From Parvularcula sp038745625 (lineage in GTDB: Bacteria; Pseudomonadota; Alphaproteobacteria; Caulobacterales; Parvularculaceae), in the NCBI GenBank assembly GCA_038745625.1, contig JBCDLG010000014.1, positions 1 to 40,694 of the forward strand: a stretch of DNA of 40,694 bases. Reading direction: 5' to 3'. The first letter of the stretch is position 1, and each line of letters starts with the position of its first letter. This document shows positions 32,516 to 40,084 of this stretch, in pieces. The notes beneath the pieces were generated by a model. The model did not search any database. It was not told where the DNA came from and saw only the letters and a program-made list of their open reading frames with translations. The translations under genes were made by a program, and so were the position numbers.

Positions 32516-34369
32516 GTGCTGAACCGTTTCCGCAATGCGCTGCGCGGCGTCCTCGCATGGGTCGTGGGCGTGCTTATCATTTTGGCGATGGCCGTGGTGG
32601 GTGTGCCAGCCCTCGACAATTTCGGCAGCGGCGCTGCGCTCACCATCGGAAAGACCGAGTATAGCGGCCGCGAGTTTGAGCTTGAGGTGCGCAACCGGGT
32701 GCAACAGGCCCAGGCGCAAAACCCCAACGTGACGCGGGATCAGCTTATCTCAGCGGGCATTGCACAGGAAGCGATCCGTATTCTGACATTGCGCGGTATA
32801 CTGAGCAATGCTGCCAATGATCTCGGCCTGGCGGCACCAAGTGATGTCGTTCGTCTTTATATTGAGAATATTGATGAGCTGAGAAACCCAGAGACGGGGC
32901 AGTTCAACGCGCAGCTCTTGACCATTGCCCTGCAGCAGCAAGGGATCTCGCTGGACGCGTTTGGTGATCTTGTGGCGGAGGATCTGAAGCGCAGCCAGTT
33001 GACCAATGCGCTCAGCACACCAGCAAGCGCTCCGCAGGACCTCACAAGACTGTTGCTTCTCAACGAATTCGAACGGCGAACGATCAAGCTTGCTGAGCTT
33101 ACGCGGCCAGCCATCGTCGAGCCGACCGAGGAGGACATCGCTGCCTATTATGAGACCAATAGCGGTCGTTTCCTGTCGCCAGAATATCGGACGTTCACGG
33201 TACTGACGATCAGTACGGAAGATGTTGCGGGTGACATTGATGTGAGCGAAGAGGATGTGCGGCAGCTCTACGATGCCCGCGTTGGCGCCAATGAGGCCGC
33301 GGAGACACGCGACTATCGGCAAGTCACCGTCGCGGGCGATGAGGCCAAAGCCGCGGCTAGCCAGGCTGCCGCTGAGGGCGGCGGCTTTGAGGCCATCGTT
33401 GATGCCACCGGCGCGACTGTCACGACGCTCGACCAGCGCACCCGTGACGGGTTCATCAATGAGGCTCTTGGCGAGGCTGTTTTTGCAAGCGAGGCTGGGG
33501 CGCTGGTTGGCCCGATTGAGACGCCTTTTGGTGATCTTTATGCGGAGGTGAGTGCGATCAACGCATCCGATGTTGAGAGCTTCGATGACCTTCGCGAAGA
33601 GCTTGAGGCCGAACTGCTCTCTGAGATCTCCGAGGAGCGCGTCATCGAACTCGTCGAGGCTGTCGAGATTGCGCGGGACGAGGGGGCCTCCTTGGCTGAG
33701 GCTGCGGCGTCGCTCAGCCTGGAGGCGAGGACGGTCGGCCCCATCGATAGCGAACTCTTCACACGGAACGGCTCGATCGCATCGATCAATCGCGTCTTGG
33801 CCGCGGAAGGCGGCCGGCTCGAAGAGGGCGAGGAGAGCGAGGGCATCCGACTTGGTGACGGATATGGCTTTGTCACGGTGGAGAGCATTATCGCACCTGC
33901 GCCCCTCGCTCTTGCTGAAGTTGAGGCCGACATCCGTGCCGCGCTCATGGCCGAGCGCGCTGACGATGCCTCAAGCCAGATCAGCACACAGTTCGCAGCG
34001 CAAGAGGCAACGGGCCTCAGCTTTGATGAGGCTGCGGCAGCGCTTGGCAGCGAGGTGCGGACCGAAACACTGTCGCGGGACACCCAAAGTGCGATCCCCA
34101 ATGCCGTTGTCAGCCAAATCCTCGAGCTCGCCGTGGGGCAGACCACGACCATCCCGGGAAGTGGTGACACCGTCTATGCGGTCCGTGTCGAGAGCGTTGA
34201 ATATGCCGATGCGTCCGAGGCCATGAGTGTTGTGCCGATCGTCAACAATCAGTTCAGTGATCAACTGACGAGTGAGCTTTATCAGGCCTATATCCTGGCC
34301 TTGGAGGCGGAGACCGAGGTCCGCCAGAACGACCGCGTGATTGCCCGAGCCTTGGGCCTCAGCGAGTGA
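32516..34369 (+). CDS. PpiD/SurA-like periplasmic folding chaperone (peptidylprolyl isomerase family)
   Basis: This is a 617-residue protein anchored by one N-terminal membrane helix (about residues 12-33) with the rest in the periplasm. The SurA_N-like helical region (about 40-210) starts with the usual LTIGKTEYSGREFELEVRNRV pattern (in parts). A parvulin-type domain follows, around 250-360, ending FVASEAGALVGPIETPFGDLYAEV in approximate form. It is degenerate, so it may be a chaperone rather than an active isomerase. The second half is acidic and helical. The GTG at 32516 follows AAGG/ACGGAG and leaves a short basic cytoplasmic end (NRFRNALRG). Its stop overlaps the trpE GTG, as in other Alphaproteobacteria. 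Confidence 0.87.
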   Translation: MLNRFRNALRGVLAWVVGVLIILAMAVVGVPALDNFGSGAALTIGKTEYSGREFELEVRNRVQQAQAQNPNVTRDQLISAGIAQEAIRILTLRGILSNAANDLGLAAPSDVVRLYIENIDELRNPETGQFNAQLLTIALQQQGISLDAFGDLVAEDLKRSQLTNALSTPASAPQDLTRLLLLNEFERRTIKLAELTRPAIVEPTEEDIAAYYETNSGRFLSPEYRTFTVLTISTEDVAGDIDVSEEDVRQLYDARVGANEAAETRDYRQVTVAGDEAKAAASQAAAEGGGFEAIVDATGATVTTLDQRTRDGFINEALGEAVFASEAGALVGPIETPFGDLYAEVSAINASDVESFDDLREELEAELLSEISEERVIELVEAVEIARDEGASLAEAAASLSLEARTVGPIDSELFTRNGSIASINRVLAAEGGRLEEGEESEGIRLGDGYGFVTVESIIAPAPLALAEVEADIRAALMAERADDASSQISTQFAAQEATGLSFDEAAAALGSEVRTETLSRDTQSAIPNAVVSQILELAVGQTTTIPGSGDTVYAVRVESVEYADASEAMSVVPIVNNQFSDQLTSELYQAYILALEAETEVRQNDRVIARALGLSE

Positions 34370-35871
34370 CGTCGGACGGTTTTGATCGACTGCAGCCCGC
34401 CTTTGCAGCGTTCAAAGCCGGGTATGACGCTGGCGAGCCGCAGCTCCTTTACCGCCGCTTTGTCGGCGACCTTGAGACGCCGCTTTCGGCCTATCTCAAG
34501 CTCACGGGTGACGCGAAGGGGTCATTCTTGCTTGAATCGGTGGAGGGCGGTGAGCAGCTCGGCCGTTATTCGACCATCGGGCTTGACCCTGACCTCATTT
34601 GGCAGTGCAAGGATCAAAAAGCGGTCCTTATGACGCCTGATGGCGAGGTCCTTGAGGAAAGCGACGATGCGCTCGGTGCCCTCAGGTCACTCGTGGAAAA
34701 GTCTCGGGTGAAGATGCCGCCCTCGGTCCAGCAGGGGCTGCCGCCGATGGCATCGGGGTTGTTCGGGTACTTCGCCTATGACTTTATTCGCTATGTAGAG
34801 CATCTGCCGGACGCCCAGGACGACCATCTCGGTCTGCCAGACGCTTATCTTATTCGGCCGCAGGTGATGGCGACCTTTGATAGCGTCAAACGTGAGGTGG
34901 TGCTGGTGACGACGGCGCGGCCAGAAAGTGGGCAGACAGCTGATGAAGCCTATGCTGCCGCCGATGAGCGTCTCAACGGGCTTATTGATCGACTGCGCCA
35001 GCCGCTTGATGTGGCGGTCTCGCCTGCGACGCCGATGCCGGTTTTTGAGTCCAATATGGCGAGCCAAGAGTATCTGGGGGCCGTTGAGCAGGCAAAAGAG
35101 TATATCCGCGCCGGCGACATCTTCCAGGTCGTCCTCAGCCAGCGCTACAGCTCGCCTTACGAGGGCAGGGCGCTTGATGCCTACCGGCAGCTGCGCCGGA
35201 TCAATCCATCACCGTTCCTTTTCTACCTCAACTTTGAGCCTGCAACGTTCTTGGGTGCGAGCCCCGAGATTCTCGTGCGGGTACGGAATGGCGAGGTCAC
35301 GATCCGGCCGATCGCCGGCACGCGGCCGCGCGGCGCGACGCCTGCTGAGGATGAGGCGCTGGAGCGCGAACTCCTTGCCGACGAGAAAGAGCGCGCGGAG
35401 CATCTGATGCTCCTCGACCTTGGCCGCAACGATGTCGGGCGCAGCGCGAAGCTGGGCACGGTGAGGCCAACAGCGACCTTCACCATCGAGCGGTTTAGCC
35501 ATGTGATGCACATCACCTCGAATGTTGTCGGTGATCTGAGGGATGACCTGACACCGCTCGATGCGATGCTCAATGGCTTTCCTGCGGGGACCTTGACGGG
35601 CGCGCCAAAGATTCGTGCGATGGAGATCATCGATGAGCTCGAAGTCTCCGCCCGCGGACTTTACGGCGGTGCTATCGGCTATTTCGGAGCGGATGGCGAA
35701 TTCGATAGCTGCATCGGCCTGCGCATGGCCGTGGTGAAGGATGGTGAGGCGCATATCCAGGCTGGTGCCGGGATTGTTTACGATAGCGATCCGCAGGCGG
35801 AGCTTGCCGAGTGCGAGGCCAAGAGCCGGGCGATCAAAGAGGCGTTCATCAACGCCTCCCGCGGCGGCTAG
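34366..35871 (+). CDS. trpE: Anthranilate synthase component I
   Basis: This is a 501-residue chorismate-binding subunit that makes anthranilate, the first step of tryptophan synthesis. The feedback-inhibition LLES motif with the downstream Ser is present (FLLESVEGGEQLGRYS, about 48-63). The catalytic half shows IFQVVLSQRYS, PFLFYLNF, IRPIAGTRPRG, LLDLGRNDVGR and FPAGTLTGAPKIRAMEIID. The start is a GTG overlapping the preceding stop (GTGA), so translation is coupled to the chaperone gene. No leader peptide or attenuator is possible in that overlap. Its stop overlaps the stop of the convergent dioxygenase gene within CTAG. trpG lies 2.6 kb away. Confidence 0.96.
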   Translation: MTSDGFDRLQPAFAAFKAGYDAGEPQLLYRRFVGDLETPLSAYLKLTGDAKGSFLLESVEGGEQLGRYSTIGLDPDLIWQCKDQKAVLMTPDGEVLEESDDALGALRSLVEKSRVKMPPSVQQGLPPMASGLFGYFAYDFIRYVEHLPDAQDDHLGLPDAYLIRPQVMATFDSVKREVVLVTTARPESGQTADEAYAAADERLNGLIDRLRQPLDVAVSPATPMPVFESNMASQEYLGAVEQAKEYIRAGDIFQVVLSQRYSSPYEGRALDAYRQLRRINPSPFLFYLNFEPATFLGASPEILVRVRNGEVTIRPIAGTRPRGATPAEDEALERELLADEKERAEHLMLLDLGRNDVGRSAKLGTVRPTATFTIERFSHVMHITSNVVGDLRDDLTPLDAMLNGFPAGTLTGAPKIRAMEIIDELEVSARGLYGGAIGYFGADGEFDSCIGLRMAVVKDGEAHIQAGAGIVYDSDPQAELAECEAKSRAIKEAFINASRGG

Positions 35872-37064
35872 AGCAGGTTCGCGCTTGTCTCGTCCCGGTG
35901 CTTTTTGAGATAGCGCATAAAGGGCGTGCCGCCGGTACCCACTTCGGTGTCGTTGCCAATCGATTTTTTGCCCTGCTTGTTGATGTAGCTCGCGGCGTAT
36001 TCGAGGTGACGGGTGCGGAAGTCTGCCACGGCCTGAACGTTGGCGTTGTAGGCATCTGTGAGGCCGCGGTGATCTGTCTGCCGCACAACGTCCCGAAGCT
36101 TGCTGGCCGCCCTGACGTCATCAATGAAGCGGCGGTGCCCGACGGGGCGGTAGGCATGGAGCTGATCGAGAAAAGCTTTGAGAGGGTCGGCGGCATGGCC
36201 GATACCCAATAGGGCATCCATGCTGGGAACGATTGAGGACTGCGAACCCGTCTGCCCCCGGAAGGCTTGACCCTTCGAGCCGTAGCGTTCGACACCTTCA
36301 TAGACAACGCCGTCGGGAAGCGCGGGGTTGTCTTTCCAGCCATGGATATAGGGGCGCACGCGCTCGAAATAGATATAGGGATCACAGCGCTCGGGCATCC
36401 GGTCAAAGATGGCTTTGAGGGTCTGCCAGGTGGCCGCTGTCTCTTCGAGGAGATGTCGGGTGCGTTCCGCATCCCTCGCGCCTGCAGCGTCGATGATGGG
36501 CGCCATCCGTGCGAGGACTTTCCCAGCCTCCGCCTCGATTGCAACGTGGACCAACACAAACCAAGCCTCGTCTTGCCCGCCCTGAAAGTTCTGGATCATC
36601 GCGATGTTGTCGAGTGCCAAAGGGCGGTGCGGATCGATCAGTTCCCAATTGTCCAAGACGTAGGAGCTGTATGTGAGAAGCGGCTGCTGGCCGAGCCGAT
36701 CGGCGATCGCCACCATCGGCCGGGCCAGCTCTTCTGGCAGCCGGTCCGAGGGCTCCGCTTGGCCCCAGATATACGCTTGGATCATGAAGGCGTAGTGGAT
36801 CGTCGCCATACGGAGTTCAGCGTTCGAGAGGCCGCTGACATTGTTCGCCCGTGACGCGTCTGGGAGATGGCGGTCCAAATACGAACGAATGCGACCAGAG
36901 GGGAGGACGCGCGGCAGATCGAGAGCGATCTCGGCGGCCTCTCCCCAGGCGCCCTGCAGGCGAACGTCACCCGCGTCGTACCGGCAGAGAAAACCCTGGG
37001 CCTGGGACATGTCGTAGGTCCCAAGCGATTGAACGGTTGGCTTATCCAGCGTCGTTGCACTCAT
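35868..37064 (-). CDS. Indoleamine 2,3-dioxygenase family heme protein
   Basis: This 398-residue protein is probably a heme dioxygenase that opens the indole ring of tryptophan to N-formylkynurenine. The family marks are the substrate-site FRGQTGSQSSIVPSMDALLGI (in parts, about 256-276) and the heme-ligand His at about 353 in FRTRHLEYAASYI. The C-terminal substrate loop is GTGGTPFMRYLKKHRDET, closely matching the human enzyme's GTGGTDLMNFLK. It is the monomeric IDO type, not the tetrameric TDO (KynA) type usual in Proteobacteria. GGAGG lies 7 bases before the ATG at 37064. It is divergent from an Lrp-type regulator and lies inside the trp region. No kynurenine formamidase or kynureninase gene is in the window. 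Confidence 0.9.
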   Translation of the reverse strand: MSATTLDKPTVQSLGTYDMSQAQGFLCRYDAGDVRLQGAWGEAAEIALDLPRVLPSGRIRSYLDRHLPDASRANNVSGLSNAELRMATIHYAFMIQAYIWGQAEPSDRLPEELARPMVAIADRLGQQPLLTYSSYVLDNWELIDPHRPLALDNIAMIQNFQGGQDEAWFVLVHVAIEAEAGKVLARMAPIIDAAGARDAERTRHLLEETAATWQTLKAIFDRMPERCDPYIYFERVRPYIHGWKDNPALPDGVVYEGVERYGSKGQAFRGQTGSQSSIVPSMDALLGIGHAADPLKAFLDQLHAYRPVGHRRFIDDVRAASKLRDVVRQTDHRGLTDAYNANVQAVADFRTRHLEYAASYINKQGKKSIGNDTEVGTGGTPFMRYLKKHRDETSANLL

Positions 37065-37094
37065 GGTCAAACCTCCGGCACCTTTTGCGCAAGA

Positions 37095-37114
37095 ATACAC
37101 CGAAATATACCGAA
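37095..37114. repeat. Tandem 10-bp repeats in the IDO/Lrp control region
   Basis: ATACACCGAA (37095-37104) is directly followed by ATATACCGAA (37105-37114), identical at nine of ten positions and one helix turn apart. A further pair of TTGCATTTT repeats, 12 bases apart, lies at 37120 and 37132. Lrp/AsnC octamers often bind such phased, A/T-rich repeats, so these are candidate operators for the neighbouring regulator. Confidence 0.45.
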
Positions 37115-37119
37115 GATCC

Positions 37120-37149
37120 TTGCATTTTGGGTTGCATTTTCTTTATAAG
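37120..37149 (+). promoter_or_regulatory. Probable sigma-70-type promoter of the Lrp/AsnC gene
   Basis: TTGCAT (37120-37125) and TATAAG (37144-37149) form a -35/-10 pair with an 18-base spacer. Transcription would start near 37156, about 12 bases before the ATG at 37168, giving a nearly leaderless mRNA. The region is markedly A/T-rich against its surroundings. It is inferred from sequence resemblance only. Confidence 0.45.
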
Positions 37150-37153
37150 TAAC

Positions 37154-37168
37154 AATAATATTGTGCTA
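37154..37168 (+). promoter_or_regulatory. Lrp-box-like site overlapping the regulator's start codon
   Basis: The 15 bases AATAATATTGTGCTA match the E. coli Lrp consensus YAGHAWATTWTDCTR at 12 positions and end on the first base of the start codon. The overlapping ACAAT-AAT-ATTGT (37152-37164) is a perfect dyad. This would fit negative autoregulation of the lrp-type gene. The resemblance is seen; binding is inferred. Confidence 0.4.
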
Positions 37169-37611
37169 TGGATAATCTGAACCAAAGAATCTTGCTTCTT
37201 CTCGAGGCCGATGGGCGCATCAGCAATGCAGAACTCGCCGACCGGGTCGGGCTCTCTGCCTCGGCCTGCCTCCGCCGGGTCCAAGAGCTTGAGCGGACTG
37301 GGTACATCAAGGGCTACCGCGCCTTGCTGGATCGTCGGCGTCTCGGCGGTGACGTCACTGTCTTTGTTATGGTGGGTTTGTCAGCTCAGCTCCGAAAAGA
37401 CGCCAAAGCGTTTGAGCGAGCGATGGAGCAGGCGCCGGAGGTGCGCGAGTGCCACAACATCACCGGCTCGGTCGAATATCTCCTGCGGGTCGAGGTGAAT
37501 GGTCTTGATGCGTACAAAAACTTCCACGCTGATACGCTCGGCGTACTGCCGCAAGTCGCAAGCATCACCTCGCATATCTGCCTGGGATCATCGAAGGACC
37601 TCCGGGGGTGA
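37168..37611 (+). CDS. Lrp/AsnC family transcriptional regulator
   Basis: This is a 147-residue amino-acid-responsive regulator. The AsnC-type helix-turn-helix covers about residues 4-50, with ADRVGLSASACLRRVQELE as the recognition region. The RAM ligand-binding domain covers about 60-140 (VFVMVGLSA, ECHNITGSVEYLLRVEV). Proteins of this type control kynurenine-pathway operons in several Proteobacteria (KynR, known from the literature). Its position, divergent from the tryptophan dioxygenase gene, suggests that it senses tryptophan or kynurenine and controls that gene. It ends 13 bases before the convergent polysaccharide-deacetylase-like gene. Confidence 0.92.
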   Translation: MDNLNQRILLLLEADGRISNAELADRVGLSASACLRRVQELERTGYIKGYRALLDRRRLGGDVTVFVMVGLSAQLRKDAKAFERAMEQAPEVRECHNITGSVEYLLRVEVNGLDAYKNFHADTLGVLPQVASITSHICLGSSKDLRG

Positions 37612-37624
37612 GCCCGAGAACGGT

Positions 37625-38476
37625 CTAAAACCGCAGCGCTGACAGCGGGGCGGGGTCGATGGTCTCTTTGCGGGGTACGAGATCACCCACCGTCACAAGG
37701 CGCACGCTTTGCGCGTCTTCTGTTTCGAGCCAACGGCGCACTGCGGCTATCGTGGTGGGATAGGGGTGGCCAATGACGATGGCGTGGCCATCGCGCTCTG
37801 CGATTCGTACCGCGAGCCTCAGTTGACGGAGCACCTCGCGCTCGCCACCGCGACCCCCATCGCCGTCGATGAACAGCGTCGCCTCGACCACCGAGGCGCC
37901 AACAAGCTGGGCCACATCGGCCGACACCGACCTGGTCGTCGTCCGGCTGTCGAGAAAGAAGAGGTCTTCGTTGCTCAAGGTACGGAGCACCGCGCGCATG
38001 GCCCGGCGGTCGGCGGTGACCCGGCTGCCCATATGATTGTTCACGCCGTCATAGCCCACAAGCTTGGCGAGATTGGTGCTGGTTTGCCGGCGCACGCGGG
38101 CATCACGGCCGGGGGTCACCTGATCGGGCCCAGCATCCAAATCGCCATAGGGCTGCATGGGTAGGTGAAGGAGGGTCTCATGTGCCTCCGCTGCGACGTC
38201 GAGCATGGCTTGGGCATCTTTGCCGTAGGGCAGGAAAGACAAGGTCAGCGGTGCGTCAATCGCCATCACGTTGCGGAAGCGCCGCCAGTCGAGGCCGAGA
38301 TCATCGATGACAATGGCCAGCTCCGGCCGCTCATCATAGCGGGGATCGAGCCGCAACGACGCCTGATCCGGCGCTCCTTTGAGGTCCGCGGCGAACGCCA
38401 GCGAGCACCACAGAGCAACCATTGCAACGAGCTGCGTTGCGCCCCTCGCTCCAAATGGTAAGCCGCGATGCTTCAC
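37625..38476 (-). CDS. Divergent polysaccharide deacetylase family protein (YibQ-like)
   Basis: This is a 283-residue exported protein of the divergent polysaccharide deacetylase group (PF04748). A basic N-terminus and hydrophobic core (QLVAMVALWCSLAFA) form the signal peptide. The domain starts ELAIVIDDLGLDW (the Asp pair is a conserved mark), then LTLSFLPY, LLHLPMQPYG and GVNNHMGSRVT. The end has IVIGHPYPTT. No activity is established for the family. I chose the GTG at 38476 because GCGGAG lies 7 bases upstream. The ATG at 38491 adds five residues and would overlap the trpG start codon. It is divergent from trpG. Confidence 0.87.
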   Translation of the reverse strand: MKHRGLPFGARGATQLVAMVALWCSLAFAADLKGAPDQASLRLDPRYDERPELAIVIDDLGLDWRRFRNVMAIDAPLTLSFLPYGKDAQAMLDVAAEAHETLLHLPMQPYGDLDAGPDQVTPGRDARVRRQTSTNLAKLVGYDGVNNHMGSRVTADRRAMRAVLRTLSNEDLFFLDSRTTTRSVSADVAQLVGASVVEATLFIDGDGGRGGEREVLRQLRLAVRIAERDGHAIVIGHPYPTTIAAVRRWLETEDAQSVRLVTVGDLVPRKETIDPAPLSALRF

Positions 38477-38489
38477 AGATTGGCTCCGC

Positions 38490-39080
38490 ATGATCCTCGT
38501 CGTCGATAACTATGACAGCTTCACCTACAATTTGGTGCAGCTTCTTGCGCCCTTCGAGGAGGAGGCCCGGGTCATGCGCAACGACGCGATGACAGCGGAA
38601 GAGGCGATCACGCTGCAGCCCTCTGCCATCATTCTCTCGCCAGGTCCTTGCGATCCCGACCAGGCAGGGATCTGCCTGGCGCTCGTCACCCTCGCCAAAA
38701 AAGCGCGTATCCCTCTTTTCGGTGTTTGTCTTGGCCATCAAGCCATCGCCCAGGCCCATGGCGGAACGATCGTCCGCGCTGGCGTCCCCATGCATGGCAA
38801 GGTCAGCAAGGTGCGGTTCTCCGCCGATCCTCTCTTTGCTGGCATCGAGAGCCCCTTCACCGCGACCCGCTATCACAGCCTCTCGGTGGCGCGGGCCGGG
38901 TTGCCAGATGAGGTCGAGGTCCTCGCAGAGGCTGAAGATGACGGGGAGATTATGGCACTCAAAGTCCGTGGGCATCTCATCTACGGTGTGCAGTACCATC
39001 CCGAGAGCTATGCCAGCGAAGGCGGTGCCGCGATCCTTAACAATTTCCTCCGTATGGCGCGCGAAAGGCAGGCGGCATGA
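38490..39080 (+). CDS. trpG: Anthranilate synthase component II (glutamine amidotransferase)
   Basis: This is a 196-residue class I glutamine amidotransferase that supplies ammonia to TrpE. Motifs are the start MILVVDNYDSFTYNLVQ, LSPGPCDPDQAG, and the catalytic Cys in FGVCLGHQAIAQ. Conserved RYHSL follows, then the His-Glu pair in GVQYHPES. The length is usual for separate TrpG. The ATG at 38490 has no good Shine-Dalgarno sequence. Its promoter must lie inside the divergent deacetylase gene or further upstream, because there is almost no space between the genes. The stop overlaps the trpD ATG by four bases. Confidence 0.94.
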   Translation: MILVVDNYDSFTYNLVQLLAPFEEEARVMRNDAMTAEEAITLQPSAIILSPGPCDPDQAGICLALVTLAKKARIPLFGVCLGHQAIAQAHGGTIVRAGVPMHGKVSKVRFSADPLFAGIESPFTATRYHSLSVARAGLPDEVEVLAEAEDDGEIMALKVRGHLIYGVQYHPESYASEGGAAILNNFLRMARERQAA

Positions 39081-40084
39081 GTTTCCTGGAGATCCTGAAC
39101 ACCGCGATCAGCGGTGAGCCTTTGCGTCCGCGCGAGATGGAGGCGGCCCTGATCGCGATCTTCGAGGGCGAAGTGCCCGATGTGCAGGCGGCGGCGTTTC
39201 TGACCGCGTTGCGGGTGCGCGGTGAGACAACAGAGGAGCTGCTCGCGGCAATACGCTTCCTCAAGATCCGGGCCCTGACCATCAAAGCGCCGGAGGGCGC
39301 CATTGATTGCTGCGGCACTGGCGGAGATGGCATCAGCACGGTGAATATCTCGACCGCCGTTGCGATTGTGGTGGCCGGAGCTGGCGTCCCTGTGGCCAAA
39401 CATGGCAGCCGAGCCGTGACATCGAAATCGGGCTCTTCAGAGGTGCTCTCGCAGCTTGGCGTTGATCTCACCGAGACGATTGATGCCCAAGAGCGGCGGC
39501 TGGCGGATGATGGGCTCGCCTTCTTGTTCGCACCGAACCATCACCCGGTTTTGGCTAAGGTCGCGCCCCTGCGTGCGAGTTTGAAATTCCGTACCCTGTT
39601 CAATATTCTGGGGCCAATGATGAACCCAGCGCAGGCGCGGCGGCAATTGCTCGGTGTTTTCGATGGGCGGCTGGCGCCGCACTTTGCTGAGGTCCTGCGG
39701 GCTGAAGGCTCCCAGCACGCCTGGATTGTCCATGGCGCGGGCGGGATGGACGAGCTGTCGCTCGCTGGCGGCAATGAGGTCACCGAGCTCAAAGACGGCG
39801 CCATCCGCCATTTTGTGGTGACCCCGGAGGATGCGGGCCTGATCCGCCGCGGTAATGACAGCCTGGTCGGCGGCACGCCGGAGGAAAATGCGGCGTCCTT
39901 GCGTGCGGTGCTTGACGGTGACGAGGGGGCCTACCGCGATGCGGTGCTTCTCAATGCGGCTGCGTGTATGATCGTCGCGGGAAAGACCGACAACCTGCGC
40001 GACGGCGCGGCGCTGGCAGCGCAGTCCATCGACAGCGGCGCGGCGAGGGCGAAGCTCTCAGCTCTGGCGAGCCCCAAATCATGA
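39077..40084 (+). CDS. trpD: Anthranilate phosphoribosyltransferase
   Basis: This 335-residue enzyme joins anthranilate to phosphoribosyl pyrophosphate. The family motifs are CCGTGGDGISTVNIST (PRPP site, about 78-93) and KHGSRAVTSKSGSSEVL (about 106-122). Further on are FLFAPNHHP, FRTLFNILGPMMNPA, and the GMDELSL acidic metal site. The start ATGA overlaps the trpG stop, and its own stop overlaps the trpC start in the same way, so trpG, trpD and trpC form one tightly coupled unit. Confidence 0.96.
   Translation: MSFLEILNTAISGEPLRPREMEAALIAIFEGEVPDVQAAAFLTALRVRGETTEELLAAIRFLKIRALTIKAPEGAIDCCGTGGDGISTVNISTAVAIVVAGAGVPVAKHGSRAVTSKSGSSEVLSQLGVDLTETIDAQERRLADDGLAFLFAPNHHPVLAKVAPLRASLKFRTLFNILGPMMNPAQARRQLLGVFDGRLAPHFAEVLRAEGSQHAWIVHGAGGMDELSLAGGNEVTELKDGAIRHFVVTPEDAGLIRRGNDSLVGGTPEENAASLRAVLDGDEGAYRDAVLLNAAACMIVAGKTDNLRDGAALAAQSIDSGAARAKLSALASPKS

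Noticed and set aside
34330..34400. Search for a trp leader peptide or attenuator before trpE
   Set aside because: trpE starts inside the stop codon of the preceding gene, so there is no room, and no Trp-rich short frame is present.
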